The notes below the pieces were generated by a model. That model was not told where the DNA came from. It ran no database searches and saw only the letters and a list, made by a program, of their open reading frames with translations. A program made the position numbers and the translations under genes. 5,334 nucleotides of DNA from Gammaproteobacteria bacterium (GTDB lineage Bacteria; Pseudomonadota; Gammaproteobacteria; Pseudomonadales; Azotimanducaceae): assembly GCA_009839405.1 (NCBI GenBank), contig VXPR01000538.1:1-5334 (forward strand). The letters run 5' to 3'. This document shows positions 1 through 5,334 of the stretch, in pieces. Within the stretch, counting starts at the first letter, position 1. Each line of letters starts with the position of its first letter.

Positions 1-103
1 GTCAGTTCCTTCCGCGTCAGCGACTCGGCGTCCCCGGCGGGGTGGGAACTCCGAAGACCCGTCTTTGTTGAAGCGCGAGCTTAGGTCGGCCGTGGTGCGG
101 GGG

Positions 104-109
104 TATGAT
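104..109 (+). promoter_or_regulatory. possible -10 promoter element for the PhyH gene
   Basis: TATGAT matches the sigma-70 -10 consensus at five of six positions and lies ten bases before the chosen ATG. At a 17-base spacer the -35 position (81-86, TTAGGT) matches the consensus poorly. If the element is real, transcription would start near 116 and the message would be almost leaderless. The first 118 bases otherwise show no gene I can support and no clear terminator. This rests on motif reading only and chance occurrence is possible. Confidence 0.25.
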
Positions 110-112
110 GGC

Positions 113-116
113 GGAG
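113..116 (+). promoter_or_regulatory. weak Shine-Dalgarno for the PhyH gene
   Basis: GGAG lies only two bases before the ATG at 119, which is closer than the usual 5-9 bases. It is the only ribosome-binding-like motif near the start. It favours ATG 119 over the in-frame TTG at 65, which has no such motif, but the short spacing makes it weak support. Confidence 0.3.
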
Positions 117-118
117 CT

Positions 119-1294
119 ATGAAGCCGAGAGATACCTTCGACGAGCGGGCGGTGCGGTTTGCCCCGGCCGAGGCGCATTTCACGATGGTCGTTGCGGGGG
201 ATGGGCGATTCCTCGGCGCCGACGATCGCGGCGATCTTGCGCTCACCGACGACATTTCTGACGACCTCATGTGGCATCGGGAGGGCGGTCGACTTTGCCA
301 TGTGGGAACATCGCTCATTCTCGACCTCGAAGGTGACGACGCGAACGTGCGGCTGACGCGAGGCGGTGCCGAGGCCTTGCCCAATGGTGCAGGCGGGGCC
401 TTTGCGCTGGTTCACGGCCCGGAGCGCATGCCCTCAGAGTATCTGGCGCACCTTCGCGAGCACGGGTGGGTTGTGCTTGTTTCGGTGCTTGCGCCCGACA
501 CCTTGGATGCCTTGCAGCGCATCGCCGGCACGGACGGCTATACGGTGCGCTCGCAAGATCGCAAGCGGCGGCAACTGTGCCAGGGCAGTGCGCTGGCGAA
601 GACGGCGGTGGAGCCGATTTCGGTCTGGCTTTCGCGCAGCTACATGCAGACAGACGACATCCGCATGGCGCATTCGCCGGGGGTGGGTGTGCTGACGCCG
701 GACGACGGCAAGCGCACGGTGCAGGGCTGGCACTCGGACTACCCCTACCACTGGGGCATCAACGCCCACGGCAAGGTGCCGACGCCAAGCGGGCAGACGG
801 TCATGGGCGTGCAGCGCATCGTCTGCGTCTCGGAATTCACCAAGTTCCACGGCGCGACGGCGTTCAAGCTCGGCTCGCACGCGTTGGACCACGGGCCGCC
901 GGAGGAGTGGGGGCTGGCGAAGGATGCGTACCACCCGGACTATCGGGCCGCCAATGGCTTGCCGTACAACGGCCCGGATGCGGACATCATCGAGGCACCC
1001 GCCGGCAGCATGATCCTGTTCGACACCCGCACGTGGCATCGCGCCGGCGTCAACCGAAGCGAGAGCGGACGGGCGGCGATCCTCATGGACATGACCCCCG
1101 CCTACATCGTCCCCTACGCAGACACCAGCGAGGACTACCGCGCCTTCACCGAAAGCGACGGCCATGACGATCTAAACGACCGCGAGAAGGCGGAGTTCAC
1201 GCGCCTGATGGTGCATCGGTTCTTGGGCCCCGCCGGACCCCGCTCGGTGATTGGCACCCATGCAGAACTGACGGAGCGATTGCCGCGCCCTTGA
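119..1294 (+). CDS. phytanoyl-CoA dioxygenase (PhyH) family oxygenase
   Basis: This is a 391-residue cytosolic protein with no signal peptide or membrane segment. It is a likely Fe(II)/2-oxoglutarate-dependent oxygenase that would hydroxylate a small organic substrate while converting 2-oxoglutarate to succinate and CO2. The metal triad is visible as H205 and D207 in WHSDYP and H307 in TRTWHRAG. R318 follows the distal His by 11 residues, the place of the 2-oxoglutarate-binding Arg in PhyH enzymes. The double-stranded beta-helix core spans roughly residues 105-335. Residues 15-100 precede the core and are rich in short glycine-containing strands; I do not recognise this part. The start was set at ATG 119. 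The open frame extends to a TTG at 65, but those 18 codons look non-coding. The substrate cannot be deduced, since PhyH members act on acyl-CoAs, ectoine, halogenation substrates and others. The Nudix gene follows after 72 bases, possibly in the same transcript. Family assignment is confident; substrate is unknown. Confidence 0.9.
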   Translation: MKPRDTFDERAVRFAPAEAHFTMVVAGDGRFLGADDRGDLALTDDISDDLMWHREGGRLCHVGTSLILDLEGDDANVRLTRGGAEALPNGAGGAFALVHGPERMPSEYLAHLREHGWVVLVSVLAPDTLDALQRIAGTDGYTVRSQDRKRRQLCQGSALAKTAVEPISVWLSRSYMQTDDIRMAHSPGVGVLTPDDGKRTVQGWHSDYPYHWGINAHGKVPTPSGQTVMGVQRIVCVSEFTKFHGATAFKLGSHALDHGPPEEWGLAKDAYHPDYRAANGLPYNGPDADIIEAPAGSMILFDTRTWHRAGVNRSESGRAAILMDMTPAYIVPYADTSEDYRAFTESDGHDDLNDREKAEFTRLMVHRFLGPAGPRSVIGTHAELTERLPRP

Positions 1295-1366
1295 AGGTCT
1301 CGGGCCGACGAGGTGCCGCCGCCGATCAACGCGCTCGCGACCCGTTGACGCAAGCCCCGCCGGCGA

Positions 1367-1867
1367 ATGACACCTAGCGACGAAATCGTCACGATCGTTG
1401 ACGCAGCCAATCGCCGCGTTGGCGAAAAGCCCCGGCGCCTGATGCGCGAACGGAATCTGCTGCACCGCGCGACCTACATCTTCGTCTTCGACCGCGAGGG
1501 GCGGGTGCTGGTGCAGCGACGGACGGCGAGCAAGGACCTGTATCCCGGCTACTACGACCTAGCGGCCGGCGGCGTGGTTACGGCGGGCGAGTCGTTTGAG
1601 GCCTGCGCCGAGAGAGAGGCGTTCGAGGAGCTAGGGATTCGCGGGGTGCCGCTCGTGCGCCGATTCGACTTCTACTTCGGCAACCAGCACACACGCTGCT
1701 TCGGGCGCGCCTACACATGCGTCCACGAAGGACCATTCACGCTTCAGGCCGAGGAAGTCGAGAGCGTGCGGTTCCACAGCGCCCCGGAGATCGCCGATGG
1801 GGTTGTCGCGCCCATCACGCCGGACAGCCGCCACGCCTTCGACCGGCTCATGAACGAAGGAGCGTGA
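1367..1867 (+). CDS. yfcD: YfcD-type Nudix hydrolase
   Basis: This is a 166-residue soluble Nudix protein, close to the length of E. coli YfcD. The Nudix box (Gx5Ex7REUxEExGU) is complete at residues 69-91: G69, E75, R83, E84, E87, E88, G90 and I91. These acidic residues bind the divalent metal that drives hydrolysis of a nucleoside-diphosphate-linked or similar pyrophosphate substrate. From memory, several stretches resemble YfcD closely: HRATYIFVFD (residues 33-42), VLVQRRTASKDLYPG (47-61), the CVHEGPFTLQ region (118-127) and ITPDS (150-154). YfcD relatives are also similar in fold to isopentenyl-diphosphate isomerase, and their physiological substrate is not firmly established. The start is well constrained: an in-frame TGA lies at 1346-1348 and ATG 1367 is the only good start after it. 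No Shine-Dalgarno is evident. The gene sits 72 bases after the oxygenase and 64 before the crotonase gene. The family is near certain; the yfcD name rests on remembered similarity. Confidence 0.92.
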   Translation: MTPSDEIVTIVDAANRRVGEKPRRLMRERNLLHRATYIFVFDREGRVLVQRRTASKDLYPGYYDLAAGGVVTAGESFEACAEREAFEELGIRGVPLVRRFDFYFGNQHTRCFGRAYTCVHEGPFTLQAEEVESVRFHSAPEIADGVVAPITPDSRHAFDRLMNEGA

Positions 1868-1896
1868 GCCAGACGTCTTCGCTCCGAGGCCCGTTG

Positions 1897-1902
1897 TACA
1901 CT
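1897..1902 (+). promoter_or_regulatory. possible -10 element for the crotonase gene
   Basis: TACACT resembles the sigma-70 -10 hexamer (four of six positions) in the 64-base gap between the Nudix and crotonase genes. It would give a leader of about 23 bases. No convincing -35 hexamer lies 16-18 bases upstream, so the crotonase gene may simply be read from the promoter upstream of the Nudix or oxygenase gene. Confidence 0.2.
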
Positions 1903-1922
1903 CGCGCGCTTTTGGCGGCCAC

Positions 1923-1926
1923 GAGG
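1923..1926 (+). promoter_or_regulatory. Shine-Dalgarno for the crotonase gene
   Basis: GAGG ends five bases before ATG 1932, a normal ribosome-binding position. It is the clearest Shine-Dalgarno in the window and supports the chosen crotonase start. Confidence 0.55.
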
Positions 1927-1931
1927 CGAGC

Positions 1932-2708
1932 ATGACCGATTACGCAAGTTACGAGACGGCCGGCGACGTTGCCGTGGTGACGCTGAACGACGGCAAGGCC
2001 AATGCGTTCGGCCCGAACATGATCGAGGCCGTGAACTCCCTGCTCGACCGTGCGCAGGCGGAGAACGCCAAGGCGGTTGTGCTGATGGGCCGCCCCGGAC
2101 TCTTCTCCGGTGGGTTCGATCTCAAGGTCATCCGGGGTGACGATCCAGAGGCAGCTCGCGCCATGAGCCTTGGCGGCGCCCGCCTGATGATGCGCCTGTA
2201 CGGCTTTCCGCTGCCTCTCGTGATTGCGGCCACCGGCCACGCCGTCGCGCTCGGTGCCTTCTGCCTCCTCACCGGCGACTATCGCGTCGGCACCGCCGGA
2301 GATTTCAGCATCGGCCTCAACGAAACCGCCATCGGCATGAGCTTGCCCCCGTTCGGTCTGATGCTGGCGAACGAACGCCTCTCCAAGCGCCACCTGAGCC
2401 GCGCCGCCATTGCTGCCACCATGTTCAACCCGGAAGAGGCCCGCGATGCCGGCTTCTTGGACGAGGTGGTGCCGGCGGATCTGTTGCGCGACGCCGCCCT
2501 CGACAAGGCCCGTTCCTTCACCCAACTCGACGGCGCGGCGTATGCATCGACACCCACCGGGCGTCGGGGGGTGGCGATTGCCGCCGCCACCGCGGGCTGG
2601 GCCGCTGGTGGGGGCGGGGGGCCGGGGGCGCGCCCCCCCCCTCCCCCCCCCCCGCGCGGGGGGAGTGACAGGAAGGGTCTCGGTGCCGGCTCCGTGAGAC
2701 CTCGGTGA
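1932..2708 (+). CDS. crotonase / enoyl-CoA hydratase-isomerase family protein, C-terminus suspect
   Basis: The reading frame encodes 258 residues, of which about the first 225 are convincing crotonase-fold sequence. The family binds acyl-CoA and stabilises an enolate in an oxyanion hole, acting in fatty-acid or other acyl-CoA metabolism in the cytosol. The first oxyanion segment is FSGGFDLK (residues 58-65) and the second is GHAVALGAFCLLTGDYRV (102-119). E131 in NETAIG aligns with the first catalytic Glu of enoyl-CoA hydratase (E144 in the rat enzyme). The second Glu (E164 in rat) appears to be replaced by Ala near residue 159, so an isomerase, hydrolase or other crotonase activity is as likely as hydration. 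After W223-A225 the frame enters a G/C homopolymer block and reads poly-Gly, poly-Pro and then unrelated residues to a TGA at 2706-2708. That tail is unlike any crotonase and is probably artefactual; the true protein probably ends some 10-20 residues after W223. The alignment of catalytic residues was done by eye. Confidence 0.85.
   Translation: MTDYASYETAGDVAVVTLNDGKANAFGPNMIEAVNSLLDRAQAENAKAVVLMGRPGLFSGGFDLKVIRGDDPEAARAMSLGGARLMMRLYGFPLPLVIAATGHAVALGAFCLLTGDYRVGTAGDFSIGLNETAIGMSLPPFGLMLANERLSKRHLSRAAIAATMFNPEEARDAGFLDEVVPADLLRDAALDKARSFTQLDGAAYASTPTGRRGVAIAAATAGWAAGGGGGPGARPPPPPPPRGGSDRKGLGAGSVRPR
2608..2663. other. G/C homopolymer block, probable sequencing or assembly artefact
   Basis: Apart from one T at 2609 and one at 2642, these 56 bases are only G and C. 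They contain G runs of 5-6 (2610-2614, 2616-2621, 2624-2628, 2658-2663) and C runs of 9 (2633-2641) and 11 (2643-2653). Two perfect palindromes are embedded: a 14-base one at 2624-2637 and a 16-base one at 2648-2663. G-rich sequence coming in from the left and C-rich sequence from the right is what would arise if low-quality poly-G read tails from both directions were joined. Ordinary coding sequence stops at its left edge inside the crotonase gene. A natural, very stable GC hairpin cannot be excluded from sequence alone. Confidence 0.65.
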
Positions 2709-5284
2709 GGCCACGCCGTGCTTTGTGGCTGCTGGCAGTGGGCGTGCTACTGGCAAGCGGCGCCGTCCTGCTGCACCGGAGTGAGTTGAGGATCGAGCGC
2801 GGGCAGGAAACGCCGCCCGCCGAGGACGCACGGACTGCTGCTGAGGGCCTTGGTCGGCAGACGCAGGATGTTGCCGCGCCTCGGTCGCCTCTGCGTCAAG
2901 GCGCCGCCGAAAGCCCGCCTCCGCCGGACGTGGCAGGTGCAAGGCCGCCGCCGGGCTACGACTTCGTGACGCACCACGGCGAAATGGCCAAGGCCCGCGT
3001 CGAGAACGTAGAGGCGGCAGCGGCGGCGGACCAACCAGCGCCCGAATGGCTTGCCACGACGGGCGTGGCTTCCTTGGTGGATCAAGCCGTATCGGCGGGG
3101 AGACCCTGGTCGTTCGGTTGGCTGCAACCGGCGCCCGGCGCCACCCATGCGGATCTGAGCCGAGCGCTTGCGGGCACCGGGGCAACGATTGTCGGGCGCT
3201 CGGGCCGTCTGTTTCGTGCGCGACTGCCGGCCGACTCAGGCCGTCTCCGGCTGATCGAGTCGCTCGCCGCCGTCAGGGGCATCGGGGCGATGCCACCCGA
3301 GGCCAAGCTCGCGGCGTTTCGGGACGGCCCGCTGGCAGTGCAGTCGGCGCGTACCGAGGTGTACGTGACCTTGATGGATGAAGACCAGCACGGTCGATGG
3401 CGCCGGGCCATGGCGGATCTTGGCGTTGCCGTGGGAACTCATGATCCGGCGCTCCGAGCGTACCTGGTGACGGCTGACGGGGCCGCGATCCTGGCGCTTG
3501 CAGCGAAAGACTATGTCGTCGCCATTGAACCCGTGCCCGTGGTCGAGGCAGTGCATGACACGGCGGTGCCCGCCATGGGTGTCGATGCGCTCTGGCGCTA
3601 CAACTCTTCTCTCGGGCGGTATCAGGGAATCCGCGGGCGCTCGGTGCCGGTTGCGGTGATGGACACGGGACTCAACGTCAACCACCCGGACATCGCCGCG
3701 GGCCGTGACAGCGTCTGCGGCGCGAACTTCGTGTTCAGCAGCCGGGGCGGAGCGGAGGAGACGATCGAGGAGGACGAAGACCTGTGGGTTGACCAGCACG
3801 GGCACGGCACGCACGTCACAGGAACGGTCGCGGGTTCCGGCAGCGTTGAGCGGCAGTTCGCCGGCATGGCGCCGGCCGTGCGCCACATCCGGTTCGCAAA
3901 GGTGTTGACCCGCGGCGGATTCGGCTCTGGCACCGGCGTCCAACGGGGTATGGAGTATCTGGCGAAGGCGACGGACTGCCGCACGAATGGCGGCACGTCT
4001 CAGCGCGTGAAGCCGCAGATCGTCAACATGAGCCTGTCGCGAACGAGCCTGGTCCATGAAGGGCGAGACTTTGGCGCCCGCAAGCTGGATTCGACGGTTT
4101 GGACCCACCGGCAGCTTTACGTGGTCGCGCAATCCAACGCGAGCCGATCCGGGTTCTCGAACTACGGCGCGGCGAAGAATGCGCTGGCGGTGGGTGCCAC
4201 CACGGACGGTGGCGAGCTCGCGTCCTTCAGCAGCCACGGCCCAACCGCGGACGGGCGCCTGGCGCCCAACGTCGTGGCGGTGGGCGTGCGCCTTCACTCG
4301 GCTGCAGGCGGCGGTGCCCGGGGCGGCTATCGGGCTATCAGCGGCACGAGCATGGCGTCGCCGGCAGTGGCCGGTGTGGCCGCGCTGCTGCTGGACGCCG
4401 TGCCCGAACACAGAAACCGTCCCGCTTTGACGCGGGCGCGGTTGATGGCCAGCGCAGTCCGACCGGATGCGTGGCTGCAAGAGGGAGGCGGATTTGCGCC
4501 TGACAACAGCGCGGGGCCGGGTCCGCAGCAGGATCGTTACGGCATGGGCAAGGTGTCCGCACGCACGGCGGTGCTGCAGCGGGACCGGCCCGACGGCTGG
4601 CAGAGCGGCAGCGCGACCACCGAACTGACGGGCGGCGAATACGCCTACCACGACATCGAGGTGCCGCCCGGTGCGAGCCGCCTGGACGTCGTCATGACTT
4701 GGGACGAACCTCCCGCCGACGCGGTGGCGAGCACGGTCGTGAACGACTTGGACCTGTGGCTCGACGAGGGTGCCGACTGCGCGTCGCATGCATGTGGCGA
4801 GCATGTCTCGCGCTCGCGGATCGACAACGTCGAGTGGCTCGTCGTGCGTGACCCGGCCCCAGGCACCTACCGCGTCAAGGTTGTGGCGCACCGCGTTTAC
4901 ACCGCAGCGCCGCGGGCGGCGGTGGCTTGGACGCTGATCCGCGGCGCCTCCACGCCGACCGTCGAAGTGGCGGCGGACAGGGACGCCCTCACGGGCGCCG
5001 GGCTGCACGAGCTGACGCTTACGCTGAGCGCGGACGGTTACGTGGCGGCCGGAACGCAGCTACACATCGACTGCCGCTCGGATTCAGCGACCTGCGATGA
5101 TGCCGTGACGGTCGAGGGGGTGTGGACGGCCCGTTTCCGCAGCCGCATTAGCCTCGCGGAAGAGGTGGCGACGCCGGTACCAGCCAACTACAGCCTTTTC
5201 GCTCGTGCCGACAGGCCGTTCGAGCTCGGCTCGTCGGTTCCGGTTGGCGAACTGGCCGCCGGGGAGACGAGGAAGATTCACCTC
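2705..5284 (+). CDS. secreted subtilisin-family (S8) serine protease, 3' truncated
   Basis: One frame stays open from GTG 2705 to the contig edge, with about 860 genomic codons and no stop. The N-terminus has a basic segment (RPRR, residues 2-5) and a hydrophobic core (6-23), giving a signal peptide with possible cleavage after A20 or a membrane anchor. Residues 25-130 are Pro/Ala-rich. Residues 135-310 look like a propeptide region. The S8 catalytic domain spans about 315-600, with D320 in VAVMDTG, H367 in HGHGTHVTGT, oxyanion N478 in VVAQSNAS and nucleophile S549 in GTSMASP. Residues 625-747 resemble the C-terminal beta-barrel of KP-43-type alkaline proteases (TWDEPPA, VVNDLDLWL, DNVEW, PAPGTYRVKV). 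Residues 748-860 form another strand-rich region with cysteines in CRSDSATC that I do not recognise. The protein would act outside the cytoplasm, probably after propeptide removal, cleaving proteins for nutrition. GTG 2705 was chosen because it supplies the basic n-region; an in-frame TGA lies at 2666-2668 and no close Shine-Dalgarno is seen. Codons past 5284 are adapter. Confidence 0.93.
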
Positions 5285-5334
5285 CGGTCTCTTTTAAACA
5301 AAAGACGCTGCCGACCCTCTTACGCGTGTAGATC
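5285..5334. other. untrimmed Illumina Nextera adapter with i5 index
   Basis: The last 50 bases follow the layout of Nextera read-through. Positions 5285-5303 align without gaps to the reverse complement of the transposon mosaic end (CTGTCTCTTATACACATCT), including GTCTCTT at 5287-5293. Positions 5304-5315 are an exact GACGCTGCCGAC. Two mismatched bases follow at 5316-5317. Positions 5318-5325 are TCTTACGC, the reverse complement of Nextera i5 index 517 (GCGTAAGA). Positions 5326-5334 are GTGTAGATC, the start of the reverse-complemented P5 sequence. Eight mismatches fall in the first 33 bases, none in the index or P5 part, and every segment has the right length. Adapter sequences are quoted from memory. 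Confidence 0.95.

Noticed and set aside
65..118. N-terminal extension of the oxygenase from TTG 65
   Set aside because: There is no ribosome-binding motif before TTG 65, the 18 codons overlap a possible -10 element, and the encoded residues look like non-coding sequence.
434..1165. 243-codon minus-strand and 233-codon plus-strand alternative frames over the oxygenase gene
   Set aside because: The PhyH frame holds the full metal-binding motif set, while these frames contain only low-information Arg/Ala/His-rich sequence.
1345..1350. TTGACG as a -35 element upstream of the Nudix gene
   Set aside because: The matching -10 position would fall at or after the ATG, and no TATAAT-like hexamer is there.
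2624..2663. GC hairpin as a rho-independent terminator after crotonase
   Set aside because: There is no T tract after either palindrome, the block begins within the crotonase coding sequence, and its composition looks like joined poly-G read tails.
1848..3185. 445-codon minus-strand frame spanning crotonase and the protease N-terminus
   Set aside because: It runs through the G/C block and opposite two real genes. It shows no recognisable motif and its composition is that of an antisense shadow.
3236..5008. 590-codon open frame on the minus strand across the protease
   Set aside because: It is antisense to a protease with all catalytic motifs in frame. Its translation is rich in Arg, His and Ala without domain features, as expected for an antisense frame in GC-rich DNA.
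5290..5305. TCTTTT-AAAC-AAAAGA inverted repeat resembling a terminator or recognition site
   Set aside because: It lies inside the Nextera adapter match and is produced by base-call errors in the mosaic end, so it is not genomic.

Overview
The window is a GC-rich bacterial fragment with four protein genes, all on the + strand. The gene types suggest an uncultured proteobacterium, and the nearest relative I recognise is E. coli YfcD for the Nudix protein. Gammaproteobacteria is my guess, but no taxonomic marker is present. The 3' end is not genomic. It carries an Illumina Nextera adapter with its i5 index, so this is a short-read contig whose edge was not trimmed.

Layout: (1) 119-1294, a phytanoyl-CoA dioxygenase (PhyH)-type Fe(II)/2-oxoglutarate oxygenase with an unusual N-terminal region of about 100 residues. 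(2) 1367-1867, a YfcD-type Nudix hydrolase with a perfect Nudix box. (3) 1932-2708, a crotonase-superfamily protein whose last ~33 codons run through a run of almost pure G and C. That stretch looks like an assembly or sequencing artefact, so the annotated C-terminus is probably wrong. (4) 2705 to the contig edge, an exported subtilisin-family (S8) protease with signal sequence, propeptide-like region, complete catalytic residues and a KP-43-like C-terminal beta-barrel. It is cut at the 3' end, with trustworthy sequence to about 5284.

Genes 1-3 are separated by gaps of 64-72 bases with no obvious terminator, so they may be co-transcribed. Their functions (oxidation of an organic substrate, Nudix hydrolysis, acyl-CoA chemistry) do not make a recognisable pathway. 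The protease is functionally unrelated, and its adjacency to gene 3 rests on the suspicious G/C stretch.

I found no RNA genes, CRISPR arrays, insertion sequences or novel system. The most useful observations concern sequence integrity (adapter at the end, artefact-like G/C block in the middle), followed by the domain structure of the oxygenase and protease.
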